Source of the DNA: Tidjanibacter sp.
GTDB taxonomy: Bacteria; Bacteroidota; Bacteroidia; Bacteroidales; Rikenellaceae
Reading direction: 5' to 3'
DNA length: 64,000 bases
NCBI GenBank assembly: GCA_017503805.1
Contig: JAFVSJ010000017.1
Location: 1 to 64,000 of the forward strand
Numbering within the stretch: the stretch's first letter is position 1; each line of letters starts with the position of its first letter. The notes under the pieces are model-generated. The model was not told the origin of the DNA. It worked only from the letters and a program-made list of their open reading frames with translations, and did no database searches. Position numbers and translations under genes: made by a program. Below, piece after piece: positions 17,492 to 25,236 of this stretch.

Positions 17492-18775
17492 ATGGAGCTC
17501 AAAGAGTATAACGTTATAGTCGTGGGCGGTGGTGCCGCCGGACTTATGGCTGCAGGCACTGCAGCTATCAATGGCAACAATGTGTTGCTCCTTGAAAAAA
17601 TGGAGAAAACCGGACGCAAAGTACGCATCTCGGGCAAAGGCCGTTGCAACCTCACCAATGTCTGCACAGACGAAGAGTTTATGGCCAAAATCCAAAACGG
17701 TGCAGGATTCTTCACCTATGCCTACACTCAATGGAACAACAAGTCGCTCATCCGTTTTATGGAGCGTAAAGGGGTCAAACTCGAAACCGAACGAGGAGGG
17801 CGCGTCTATCCCAAAAGCGGCAAAGCTTGGGACATCGCGCAGGCACTCGTAGATTGGTGCCGAGAGGAGGGAGTCCACATCGAATGCAATGCCAAAGTGG
17901 AGAATATCAACGTAATTGCCGGTAAAGTTCGCAGCGTAACCTACACCAATGCACGCGGTTTCAAACGCAAAGTCGAAGCACCCGCAGTGATTCTTGCAAC
18001 CGGAGGTGCCTCCTACCCTGCTACCGGTTCGACCGGTGACGGATACCGTATGGCTCACGATTTGGGCCACTCTATCACTCCTATTCGTCCTTCTCTCGTT
18101 CCCCTCGAAACCACATACGAAGAGGCTAAATTTATGGCCGGTCTACTGCTCAAAAACGTTCACGCCGACCTGGTTGTCGACGGCGAGGTTGTGCAGAGTG
18201 AGTTTGGAGAGATGTTCTTCTCAAAGCGAGGAGTGGAGGGAGCCATTGTCTTGAGGATGAGCCGCAAAGCAGTAGATGCACTCATAGACGAAAAGCGAGT
18301 GGAGTTGGTCGTAGACCTCAAGCACGCTATGGATCACGACGAACTCAGGGAGCGAATCCTGCGCGAGATGTCAGAACAGCCCCAGACACTCACTGTTGGT
18401 GAATTGCTGCGCAAATTGATGCCTCGCGAATTGGTCGTTCCTATGGCGAAGGCTTGCGGCGCACACGCCAAACACTCTATGGGTGAGCTGAAAGAGGAGC
18501 GACTCGAACGTCTCGTGGAGGCGCTGAAGAGATTTGTGATTCCTATTTCGGATTACCGTCCTTTTGAGGAGGCCATTGTAACGGCAGGTGGTGTAGATTT
18601 GGCGGAGATTGATCCCCACACTATGCAATCGCGCAGAATCGAAGGTCTCTATTTTGCGGGCGAGCTGATGGATATTGATGCCAACACAGGTGGTTACAAC
18701 CTCCAGATTGCGTTCTCGACAGGTCGATTGGCCGGTCAACTGCGCAAGAGCAAAGATGTGATGCTCACCGAGTAA
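17492..18775 (+). CDS. BaiN/HI0933-family FAD-dependent oxidoreductase
   Basis: A 427-residue flavoprotein of the HI0933/YhiN/BaiN family. The N-terminal FAD-binding fold shows VIVVGGGAAGLMAA (about 9-22), then the family hallmark KTGRKVRISGKGRCNLTN. A second dinucleotide-type segment reads PAVILATGGASYPATGSTGDGYRMA. The C-terminus has GLYFAGELMDIDANTGGYNLQ, in which the flavin is contacted again. It is probably cytoplasmic. Some members reduce double bonds in bile-acid intermediates, but most are uncharacterised, so no substrate is claimed. It seems to start a run of same-strand genes (52 bases before the next). Confidence 0.92.
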   Translation: MELKEYNVIVVGGGAAGLMAAGTAAINGNNVLLLEKMEKTGRKVRISGKGRCNLTNVCTDEEFMAKIQNGAGFFTYAYTQWNNKSLIRFMERKGVKLETERGGRVYPKSGKAWDIAQALVDWCREEGVHIECNAKVENINVIAGKVRSVTYTNARGFKRKVEAPAVILATGGASYPATGSTGDGYRMAHDLGHSITPIRPSLVPLETTYEEAKFMAGLLLKNVHADLVVDGEVVQSEFGEMFFSKRGVEGAIVLRMSRKAVDALIDEKRVELVVDLKHAMDHDELRERILREMSEQPQTLTVGELLRKLMPRELVVPMAKACGAHAKHSMGELKEERLERLVEALKRFVIPISDYRPFEEAIVTAGGVDLAEIDPHTMQSRRIEGLYFAGELMDIDANTGGYNLQIAFSTGRLAGQLRKSKDVMLTE

Positions 18776-18827
18776 ATTCACCATAGAGAGAGGTGAAGAG
18801 ATAGAGTTCGGGCAAGAACAACAATCT

Positions 18828-19292
18828 ATGTGGCTTGACAAACACCTACGACACCGCCGAGGCTATGGAGTTCACTCTCCTTTCCTCTATCGTATCATAC
18901 GCGAAGCTCTTATGCATCGCAATGTAGTAGGCAAAGAGAGAGGACTTTACGATGAGCTGCGTCGCAGGGGTATAAATAAAGCCACGGCAGCAAGGCTACA
19001 AAATCTCTGCACGCTTGAATGTGAGGGGAAGTGGTGCATAGACCGAGTGGCTGACGGAGAAGAACTTGCCATAGCGACAGAAGGGTGTGCAGAGTGCATA
19101 GTGAGGGCTATGGTAAATAGGTTGAGCCAAGGAGATGGTATGGTAGTTGTGCTACATAGTTGGGGCAATCGTGGTCGCCGAAAGGTGTGCAAAGAGCTCG
19201 TGGAAATGCACAATTCGATGTCGGCATCAGACCTCACCATAACGCTCTATTTCAGCCACAAAGGATTACCCAAACAGCATATCGTAATATAA
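18828..19292 (+). CDS. shortened methyltransferase-like protein, probably catalytically inactive
   Basis: A 154-residue protein. Its N-terminus (RHRRGYGVHSPFLYRII) and C-terminus (TLYFSHKGLPKQHIVI) resemble the two ends of a family of about 250-residue SAM-dependent methyltransferase-like proteins common in Bacteroidota (GHGVHSPF at the start, LPKQH at the end). The middle, where a glycine-rich SAM motif should be, is short and shows no such motif (ECEGKWCIDRVADGEELAI). It may therefore be a degenerate or structural relic that is still translated. It sits between the flavoprotein and the cobalamin adenosyltransferase, 16 bases before the latter. The family link is by eye. Confidence 0.6.
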   Translation: MWLDKHLRHRRGYGVHSPFLYRIIREALMHRNVVGKERGLYDELRRRGINKATAARLQNLCTLECEGKWCIDRVADGEELAIATEGCAECIVRAMVNRLSQGDGMVVVLHSWGNRGRRKVCKELVEMHNSMSASDLTITLYFSHKGLPKQHIVI

Positions 19293-19308
19293 AAAACATA
19301 GAAAAAGT

Positions 19309-19860
19309 ATGTCACGAATCTACACACGAAGCGGAGATAGAGGCACAACCTCTCTCATTGGCGGCACACGAGTGTCGAAATGCGACGCAAGGGTGGAGGC
19401 TTATGGCACCGTAGATGAACTCGGGGCTCACGTTGCCCTGCTAACAGACTTTGTGGCCGAAAATGATTTGCAAGAGATTGTGACAATGCTCGATAGGATT
19501 GCCGTAGAGCTGATGACCGTAGAGGCGCAGTTGGCACTTTCGGAGGAGTTCAACGGCACCATCGGGACTATTAGTTCCGAGCAGGTCGAGTGGTTGGAGC
19601 AACAGATAGATGATATGTCGGCAGATCTTCCGCCCTTCAAAGGATTCACAATTCCGGGAGGTCATAGGGTGATTTCGCAGTGCCACGTATGCCGCACGGT
19701 ATGCCGCAGAGCCGAACGAAGAATACTCACAGCAGCCGAGCAATATGATGTAGATGAGATAGTTATCCGCTACGTCAATCGACTCTCCGACCTCTTCTAT
19801 ACACTCTCACGCCACTGCGGCAAAAGGCTTGGTGTGGAAGAAAAAATATGGGGAAAGTAG
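19309..19860 (+). CDS. PduO/MMAB-type cob(I)alamin adenosyltransferase
   Basis: A 183-residue ATP:cob(I)alamin (corrinoid) adenosyltransferase that makes adenosylcobalamin. The N-terminal ATP-binding signature is IYTRSGDRGTTSLIGG (about 4-19), followed by KCDARVEAYGTVDELGAHV. The cobalamin-side helix contains the conserved CRTVCRRAERR and the C-terminal RYVNRLSDLFYTLSR. These are the hallmark positions of the PduO/MMAB class, not CobA or EutT. It is a trimeric cytoplasmic enzyme in known members. A B12-binding radical SAM protein occurs further along at 51219, though that type uses a methyl- or other cobalamin. Confidence 0.93.
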   Translation: MSRIYTRSGDRGTTSLIGGTRVSKCDARVEAYGTVDELGAHVALLTDFVAENDLQEIVTMLDRIAVELMTVEAQLALSEEFNGTIGTISSEQVEWLEQQIDDMSADLPPFKGFTIPGGHRVISQCHVCRTVCRRAERRILTAAEQYDVDEIVIRYVNRLSDLFYTLSRHCGKRLGVEEKIWGK

Positions 19861-19867
19861 TGAAAGT

Positions 19868-19898
19868 ATTGTAGTTAAAGGTTTTTTTTATACTTTTG
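19868..19898 (+). promoter_or_regulatory. promoter of the DUF2795 gene
   Basis: ATTG (19868-19871, three of four against TTTG) and TACTTTTG (19891-19898) are 19 bases apart, the canonical spacing. The ATG at 19949 lies about 45 bases beyond the expected start site. Confidence 0.6.
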
Positions 19899-19948
19899 CA
19901 GACCGAATTAACACTATTAAAGCATAACGACTTAAAAATCAAAGTTTT

Positions 19949-20170
19949 ATGTATTGGACACTTGAATTAGCATCGAAACTTGAGGATGCACCTTGGCCCG
20001 CAACCAAAGAAGAGCTCATCGACTACGCTGTACGCAGTGGTCTTCCTATGGAGGTTATCGAGAACCTCGAAGAGATTGAGGACGAAGGTGATGTCTATGA
20101 GAGCATAGAGGATGTATGGCCCGACTACCCCAGCAAGGAAGATTTTCTGTTTAACGAGGACGAGTATTAG
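19949..20170 (+). CDS. DUF2795 family small protein
   Basis: A 73-residue acidic cytoplasmic protein. The pattern LASKLEDAPWPATKEELIDYAVRSGLP matches the DUF2795 domain (Trp-Pro-Ala-Thr-Lys then a helix with a Gly-Leu-Pro end), followed by an acidic tail ending VWPDYPSKEDFLFNEDEY. The whole protein is one domain, the usual length in Bacteroidota. It has its own promoter and a strong UUCG-loop terminator, so it is a monocistronic unit, probably well expressed. Function is not known. Confidence 0.9.
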   Translation: MYWTLELASKLEDAPWPATKEELIDYAVRSGLPMEVIENLEEIEDEGDVYESIEDVWPDYPSKEDFLFNEDEY

Positions 20171-20200
20171 TCGACGTACGACCAATTAAGCACCAAACGA

Positions 20201-20224
20201 AAGCAACCTTCGGGTTGCTTTTTT
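20201..20224 (+). terminator. rho-independent terminator with UUCG loop
   Basis: AAGCAACC (20201-20208), loop TTCG, GGTTGCTT (20213-20220), then four further T. A textbook terminator 30 bases after the DUF2795 stop. Confidence 0.93.
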
Positions 20225-20270
20225 GTACCCAAAATATAGGAGCGGAAGTGCAGCGTAACGATATTTATAT

Positions 20271-20278
20271 TACTTTTG
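20271..20278 (+). promoter_or_regulatory. -7 promoter element of the glutaminase gene
   Basis: TACTTTTG matches the -7 consensus. No good -33 is seen at 19 bases (GTGC). The ATG of glsA is 73 bases beyond, leaving a leader of about 65 bases with no obvious structure. Confidence 0.5.
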
Positions 20279-20351
20279 CACTCACCGCCTCTATGGAGAG
20301 GTCATTCTCCCCAATAGGCAGACCAACAGACACTCTACAAACAACACCAAT

Positions 20352-21266
20352 ATGGACTATCAAGAGATTCTCGAAGATATCTACCAAGCTATTCAGCCCT
20401 ATGCAAAAGAGGGCAAGCAGGCCGACTACATTCCCGAATTGGCCAAAGTAAACCCCGATCAATTCGGTATGTGCATCAACACCATCTATGGCGAAACCGC
20501 CTCCGTCGGAGCGGCCGACACAAGGTTCTCCATCCAGAGTATATCGAAGGTGCTCTCACTTGCTATGTGTCTATCTATCAAGGGTGATTCGCTTTGGGAG
20601 CGCATCGGCAAAGAACCCTCTGGCACAGCTTTCAACTCACTTGTGCAGCTCGAAATAGAGAAAGGTATCCCACGCAACCCGTTCATCAATGCAGGTGCCA
20701 TCGTGATGGCCGACCTGCTACTCACCCACCTCGAGAATCCCGAGGATGATTTCCTCCGCTTTGTGCGTGCGGTTGCGGGTAACGACACCATTGACTACAA
20801 TCGCGATGTAGCAGCCTCGGAGCGCAGTTGCGGCTACCTCAATGCAGCAATAGCCAATATGCTCAAGTACCACAAAACCATCGATAACGACATTGAGCGC
20901 GTCTTGCAGTTCTACTTCTTGATGTGCTCCATAGAGATGAGTTGCCGCGAGCTGTCACTTGCATTTATGGCCTTTGCAAACCATCGTCGCAAATTCGACT
21001 ACGCCGGCATAATTCTCACTCCCTCGCAGGTGAAACGCATCAACGCCATCCTGCAAACCTGCGGTTTCTACGACGAGGCAGGTGAGTTTGCCTACCTTGT
21101 GGGCCTTCCTGGTAAGAGTGGTGTTGGTGGTGGTATTGCCGCCATCTATCCGCTACAATACGCTGTAGCCGTTTGGAGTCCTCGACTCAACTCCAAGGGT
21201 AATTCCGTTATGGGCATCAAAGCACTTGAGTTACTCACTTCACAGACCAAGGAGTCGATTTTTTAA
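20352..21266 (+). CDS. glsA: glutaminase A
   Basis: A 304-residue serine-dependent glutaminase hydrolysing L-glutamine to glutamate and ammonia. It has the beta-lactamase-like fold motif SISK (in FSIQSISKVLSLAM, about residues 56-70) carrying the catalytic Ser and Lys, the substrate-binding NPFINAGAI, and the C-terminal GLPGKSGVGGGI loop. Length matches bacterial GlsA (about 308). It is monocistronic between a promoter and a hairpin terminator. Glutaminase in gut bacteria can contribute to acid tolerance, but nothing here shows that role. Confidence 0.96.
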   Translation: MDYQEILEDIYQAIQPYAKEGKQADYIPELAKVNPDQFGMCINTIYGETASVGAADTRFSIQSISKVLSLAMCLSIKGDSLWERIGKEPSGTAFNSLVQLEIEKGIPRNPFINAGAIVMADLLLTHLENPEDDFLRFVRAVAGNDTIDYNRDVAASERSCGYLNAAIANMLKYHKTIDNDIERVLQFYFLMCSIEMSCRELSLAFMAFANHRRKFDYAGIILTPSQVKRINAILQTCGFYDEAGEFAYLVGLPGKSGVGGGIAAIYPLQYAVAVWSPRLNSKGNSVMGIKALELLTSQTKESIF

Positions 21267-21294
21267 CGGTAACAAATATAGCAAAGCACACAAA

Positions 21295-21328
21295 AGGAGA
21301 GGTTCGATTATTCGCCTCTCCTCTTTTG
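21295..21328 (+). terminator. terminator after glsA
   Basis: AGGAGAGG (21295-21302) pairs with CCTCTCCT (21315-21322) around a 12-base loop; CTTTTGTTG follows. It ends the glutaminase transcript. Confidence 0.85.
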
Positions 21329-21381
21329 TTGCCTTACGGATGGTGGATGCAACTACCCCACCCCACCTCTGCATAAAAATA

Positions 21382-21417
21382 CAAGAGGAGAGATTCACCA
21401 ACGAACTTCTCCTCTTG
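21382..21417 (-). terminator. terminator of the tRNA transcript
   Basis: CAAGAGGAG (21382-21390) and CTCCTCTTG (21409-21417) form a perfect 9-bp stem. Read on the minus strand it is followed by TATTTTTAT. It stands four bases after the 3' end of tRNA-Gln. Confidence 0.8.
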
Positions 21418-21420
21418 CTG

Positions 21421-21491
21421 TTGAGCCACCGAGACTCGAACTCAGAATGACAGAACCAAAATCTGCAGTGTTACCATTACACCATGGCTCA
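21421..21491 (-). tRNA. tRNA-Gln (anticodon TTG)
   Basis: On the minus strand the cloverleaf reads acceptor TGAGCCA/TGGCTCA, D-stem GTGT/ACAC, anticodon stem GCAGA/TCTGT with loop TTTTGGT (anticodon TTG), and a T-arm with TTCGAGT. The discriminator is A; CCA is not encoded. About 71 bases. A 24-base spacer separates it from tRNA-Arg upstream. Confidence 0.93.
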
Positions 21492-21515
21492 ATAAGACGC
21501 ATTGCGCGCCACTCT

Positions 21516-21590
21516 TGGTAGTCCCACCGGGAATCGAACCCAGATTTACAGTTTAGGAAACTGTCGTTCTATCCGTTGAACTATGGAACC
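21516..21590 (-). tRNA. tRNA-Arg (anticodon CCT)
   Basis: On the minus strand the cloverleaf has acceptor GGTTCCA/TGGGACT (two G-T pairs), D-stem GTTC/GAAC, anticodon stem ACAGT/ACTGT with loop TTCCTAA (anticodon CCT), T-loop TTCGATT, and a genome-encoded CCA at 21516-21518. It decodes AGG. It lies 34 bases after the plsX stop on the same strand, so it may be read from the yceD-rpmF-plsX promoter and released by processing. Confidence 0.93.
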
Positions 21591-21624
21591 GATTGGTCTT
21601 CACTTCCAAGACCGCGTGCCTACT

Positions 21625-22596
21625 CTATTCGGCAGTAGTTGTTACTCTTTGTGCAAACGCCTTGCGGATATCCTCGGCATAGCCTGCCTTGATGCTGAGT
21701 TCGGTCTGGAGGACCATATTCTTCAGCGCCAATACGGTAGAACTGCCGTGGCCTACAATGACCACTCCATTCACACCGAGTGCAGGAGTACCACCCGTAA
21801 TCTCGTAGTTGAGACTATCGAAGAACTTGTCATCTACCTTGCGTGCGGCGGCAATATACCTCAAACTCTCGGAGAGTTTCAGCAATACATTGCCCATAAA
21901 TCCGTCGCAGACAATCACATCGGCCTTACCCAAAAAGAAATCTTTGCCCTCGATGTTGCCAACGAAGTTAATATCTTTCTCTTCGGCAAGCATTGCGTAG
22001 GCAGCCTTTGCTGCTGCGTTACCTTTGCTCTCCTCCTCACCGATATTGAGCAGACCCACGCGTGGAGCCTCAAGTTTCCAGAGGTCTTTGGCGTAGATGC
22101 TACCCATAATGCCATATTGGTGAAGAACTTCGGGTTTGCAATCCACATTGAGGCCAACGTCAATAATCAGCGTATAACCTCCTCTGACGTTTGCGATGGG
22201 GGCCGAGACTGCGGGCCTAATAACACCTTCGGTGGTGCCCACAGTGAACATCGCGCCTGCCATCATTGCACCGGTCGAGCCGGCACTTGCGATGCCATCA
22301 ATCTTGCCTGCTTTGAGGTACTCGTAACTCTTGCGGATGCTCGAGTCGGGCTTGGTTTGGAATGCTTTAGCGGGGTGGTCGTGCATAGTAATCACCTCGG
22401 TGGTGGCCACTATTTCAATCCTATCACCCTCGTAACCTTCCTCCTTCAAGCACCTCTCGATGGCCTCTTTGTCGCCAAAAAGAACCACTTGTGTAGTTGG
22501 ATCGAGCATTGGGATCGCTTCAACCACACCTTTGATGACTGCGTCGGGGGCGAAATCGCCACCCATAGCGTCAATACCTATGCGAAGATTGCGCAT
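21625..22596 (-). CDS. plsX: phosphate acyltransferase PlsX
   Basis: A 323-residue peripheral membrane enzyme that converts acyl-ACP plus phosphate to acyl-phosphate for phospholipid synthesis. The N-terminus RIGIDAMGGDFAPDAVIKG is diagnostic. Further family landmarks are SAGSTGAMMAGAMF, ALLNIGEEESKGN-type (GLLNIGEEESKGNAAA) and IVCDGFMGNVLLKLSES. It is the third gene of the conserved yceD-rpmF-plsX order; the start lies 19 bases after rpmF. In many bacteria fabH follows, but here the next genes are tRNAs. Confidence 0.96.
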   Translation of the reverse strand: MRNLRIGIDAMGGDFAPDAVIKGVVEAIPMLDPTTQVVLFGDKEAIERCLKEEGYEGDRIEIVATTEVITMHDHPAKAFQTKPDSSIRKSYEYLKAGKIDGIASAGSTGAMMAGAMFTVGTTEGVIRPAVSAPIANVRGGYTLIIDVGLNVDCKPEVLHQYGIMGSIYAKDLWKLEAPRVGLLNIGEEESKGNAAAKAAYAMLAEEKDINFVGNIEGKDFFLGKADVIVCDGFMGNVLLKLSESLRYIAAARKVDDKFFDSLNYEITGGTPALGVNGVVIVGHGSSTVLALKNMVLQTELSIKAGYAEDIRKAFAQRVTTTAE

Positions 22597-22615
22597 CGAT
22601 GAGATGTATTATAGC

Positions 22616-22798
22616 CTACTCAGCTTTTTTCTCGATTGCAAGTTTGCCACGGTAGAAGCCACACTCAGGGCATACACGGTGGTACTGAACGGGCGAGCCG
22701 CAGTTGGAGCATACTGCTACGGTAGGAACGGCTGCAACGTAGTGAGTTCTGCGTTTGTCTCTTCTGGTCGACGAAACCTTGTGTTTAGGATGTGCCAT
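22616..22798 (-). CDS. rpmF: 50S ribosomal protein L32
   Basis: A 60-residue ribosomal protein. MAHPKHKVSSTRRDKRRTHY is the standard L32 N-terminus. Cys pairs CSNCG and CPECG form the zinc-ribbon (C+ type). It lies between the yceD homologue and plsX on one strand with short gaps of 34 and 19 bases, a very conserved arrangement. Confidence 0.97.
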   Translation of the reverse strand: MAHPKHKVSSTRRDKRRTHYVAAVPTVAVCSNCGSPVQYHRVCPECGFYRGKLAIEKKAE

Positions 22799-22832
22799 AG
22801 TTGTGTTTAGTTTTTATAAGTTATTCTATTTA

Positions 22833-23393
22833 CTAATTTTCTTTTTCTTCGAGAGAACGCTTGAGTGCTGCGAGCACGTCGCCGTTATCTCCTCCTGCGA
22901 GGCTTGCCTCTTTGGGCTCGGTTATCTCCTCAAACTCCTCCTCGCTTACGATATTGAATCGCGAAATCATATCCTGATTACACTCTTCAATTTTCTCGTG
23001 CACTCGTTGATAAGGCAACGCAAGCAACAGAGTTTCGTAGATGTAGTCGGCAAGGTTTATCTGGTCCTCTGCCGGATTGAGCCACATCACCTCGCCATCG
23101 AACTCATACTCCTCTTCGCTAAATTTCACAAAGAGTCTATCGTCTACTTCGACCGGGTATTCGAGTTCGTCGAGACATCTATCACACTCCACAACTGCCG
23201 TGCCATCGAGTTCGACATCAAATGTCAACATCGAGGCAGCCTTTGTCATAGTCACATACGCAACTACATCTACATCAACGAGTTCTTCATCCCCTACAGC
23301 ATCCAAGAATGCTCTATTCAACTGAAATTCAAACTCGTGTTCGCCAGCCTTCAGGCCTTTGAACGGGATGCTAAATTCTATCAGTGTGTCCAT
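22833..23393 (-). CDS. YceD/DUF177 family protein
   Basis: A 186-residue cytoplasmic protein of the YceD (DUF177) family, linked in other bacteria to 23S rRNA/L32 metabolism. The motif VVECDRCLDELEYPVEV contains the conserved C-x2-C pair, and the C-terminal half holds the INLADYIYETLLLALP segment of the family. It is the first gene of the yceD-rpmF-plsX unit. A canonical promoter sits just upstream and gives a leader of only about 14 bases. Confidence 0.92.
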   Translation of the reverse strand: MDTLIEFSIPFKGLKAGEHEFEFQLNRAFLDAVGDEELVDVDVVAYVTMTKAASMLTFDVELDGTAVVECDRCLDELEYPVEVDDRLFVKFSEEEYEFDGEVMWLNPAEDQINLADYIYETLLLALPYQRVHEKIEECNQDMISRFNIVSEEEFEEITEPKEASLAGGDNGDVLAALKRSLEEKEN

Positions 23394-23413
23394 AATTGCC
23401 TCAAAATAGCCCG

Positions 23414-23444
23414 CAAATATACAAAGAAATTTGGAATCCGCAAA
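23414..23444 (-). promoter_or_regulatory. promoter of yceD-rpmF-plsX
   Basis: On the minus strand TTTG (23444-23441) and TATATTTG (23421-23414) stand 19 bases apart, a perfect match to the Bacteroidota consensus. Start is expected near 23407. Confidence 0.85.
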
Positions 23445-23518
23445 TATTTTTGCAATTTACTCTCTTACAACAACATTTCATACTACCACCTCCACCTCTG
23501 CACCTGTCGGCCTCTACT

Positions 23519-24292
23519 CTACTTGTGAGCCACAAACAACAGGTCGAAGCACTCGGGGTGGACCGCCACAACCGAATAGTCGTCAGTCGTGATTCCCTCC
23601 GTCAGAGCGGTATTTTCACGAAGGAGCTTACGGCGGTTAAGTCGATTGAGCAGGTCGTAGGGAATCTGCAACATCCACCTCGGCAGTCGGTGTTGCAGGT
23701 CAAGCAGGTCGAAACGTGCAATTCGCTCCACACCTTGGCGGTTTTTCTCATAATATTCCCACACTTTGGCGTTGCCCTCGACACCCATCTGTTCCACCTC
23801 CGCAAAGCATTCTCCGAGCAACTCGGCAAACTCGTCGGCAGAATACTCCCTGACGTGCCAAGGATTGCGAGTGAGCGACATCGGGCCATTGGGGGTTGAC
23901 ACTATAAAACCTCCTCCCTTTTTCAGCACCCTATGTACCTCTCTCACAAACTCCTTGTCTTTGCGAATATGCTCAATCACCTGAAAGCAAATCACCCAGT
24001 CGACACTCTCATCGGCCACCCCCGAAAGTGGCGGCACAGTCATCTGCCTAAACTCAACATTGAGCCTATTATCAATGAGTTCTTTCGATGGAATATGTTT
24101 ATCTACGGTAATAAAACGGTCTGCCGCGGGGGCAATCACCTCCACTCCATAGCCGCTACCCGTACCTATTTCGAGCACGTGGCCCGACACTCTGCCTGCA
24201 GCATAGAGATAGGCGAGTAACGAACGCTGAAAAACGTAGTTGTCGGAGGCATCCCTCTGAGATACTCGCTCCGCAGTCTGACCCACACCCAT
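23519..24292 (-). CDS. class I SAM-dependent methyltransferase
   Basis: A 257-residue methyltransferase of the UbiE/Methyltransf_11 class. The SAM-binding motif I is VLEIGTGSGYGVEVIAP (near residue 40), with the acidic strand-2 end FITVDKH, and motif post-II DWVICFQVIEHIRKDKEFV. KKGGGFIVSTPNGP is the typical motif III end. The C-terminal part (LPRWMLQIPYDLLNRLNRR) may be a substrate cap. Context is an S1-domain protein four bases upstream on the same strand, so the two are cotranscribed. The substrate is not evident; relatives act on small molecules, lipids or sugars. Confidence 0.85.
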   Translation of the reverse strand: MGVGQTAERVSQRDASDNYVFQRSLLAYLYAAGRVSGHVLEIGTGSGYGVEVIAPAADRFITVDKHIPSKELIDNRLNVEFRQMTVPPLSGVADESVDWVICFQVIEHIRKDKEFVREVHRVLKKGGGFIVSTPNGPMSLTRNPWHVREYSADEFAELLGECFAEVEQMGVEGNAKVWEYYEKNRQGVERIARFDLLDLQHRLPRWMLQIPYDLLNRLNRRKLLRENTALTEGITTDDYSVVAVHPECFDLLFVAHK

Positions 24293-24296
24293 AAGA

Positions 24297-25136
24297 TTAC
24301 TCCTCGGTCAATGTTATCAGGTTGTCGGCTGGCACAATCTTGCGTTCACGATAGAGCGTACCAACGGCTTTCTTAAAGTTCTTCTTACTCAGTCCCGTCA
24401 CTGCAGCAATATCCTCGGGGGAAGATTTATCACCGAGTGGAAGTGTTCCACCTCTCTTGCGGAGCAGTTCGAGAAGCATCGTGGCTGCTCCTTCGCGCTG
24501 CTCGCGCCCCTCTTGCTGGAGCATCACATCTATGCGCCCCTCGTCGCTGATGCGATGAACGTAGCCCGTAAGCCTATCGCCCACCTTCACAGGGCAGAAT
24601 ATCTGATCGTTGTATATCATACCCCAATGGCGGTTGTTGATAACCACTCTGTAGCCCATCTCCATACGCCTTGCCACCAATACATCTACCTGTTCTTTGG
24701 CTCTCACACCAATCTCTGCATTGGAGACATACTTATTGAGTTTGGTCGTAGCCACCACCCTACCGGTGAGTTGGTCGCGGTAGAGATAGACCAAGTATTT
24801 ACCTCCCATCTGCACCTCAAAGGGGACATTGCGATTGGGCATAAAAAGGTCTTTGGCAGTGATACCCCAAGCCAAAAAGATACCGTGCGCATTGCGATCA
24901 ACAGCCTCAAGTACAGCAGCCTCACCTACGGTTGCAAGTGGTTTTTCGCGTGTGGCGATGAGTCGGTTCTCGGAGTCGTGATAGACAAAGACCTCCACCA
25001 AATCACCCACGTGGTCGGAGAGCGAGACGTAGCGGTTCGGGAGGAGCACCTCACCGCCCTCTTCATCGGAGAGGTAGATACCTGGGTCGGCTATGCGAGC
25101 TATTCGTAGAGTGTGGTATTCACCGGCGTTGAGCAT
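24297..25136 (-). CDS. CvfB-family S1 RNA-binding protein
   Basis: A 279-residue protein of the CvfB/YitL family. It has tandem S1-like OB folds: the first at about 5-65 (GIYLSDEEGGEVLLPNRYV), the second around 70-130 (GIFLAWGITAKDLFMPNRN), the third around 145-215 (VGDRLTGYVHRISDEGRIDVML). A C-terminal winged helix follows (SSPEDIAAVTGLSKKNFKKAVGTLYRERKI). The layout matches CvfB, an RNA-binding regulator. It is cytoplasmic. It overlaps nothing, and the methyltransferase gene starts four bases after its stop. Confidence 0.9.
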   Translation of the reverse strand: MLNAGEYHTLRIARIADPGIYLSDEEGGEVLLPNRYVSLSDHVGDLVEVFVYHDSENRLIATREKPLATVGEAAVLEAVDRNAHGIFLAWGITAKDLFMPNRNVPFEVQMGGKYLVYLYRDQLTGRVVATTKLNKYVSNAEIGVRAKEQVDVLVARRMEMGYRVVINNRHWGMIYNDQIFCPVKVGDRLTGYVHRISDEGRIDVMLQQEGREQREGAATMLLELLRKRGGTLPLGDKSSPEDIAAVTGLSKKNFKKAVGTLYRERKIVPADNLITLTEE

Positions 25137-25236
25137 AGTAAAGATATTTATAAAGGTAAAAATTGTCGCTTAAATTTCCGCAAAAATAGGGCTTTGTCTT
25201 GAGAAATCGTTATTTTTGCAAAAATAAAAATCCAAA

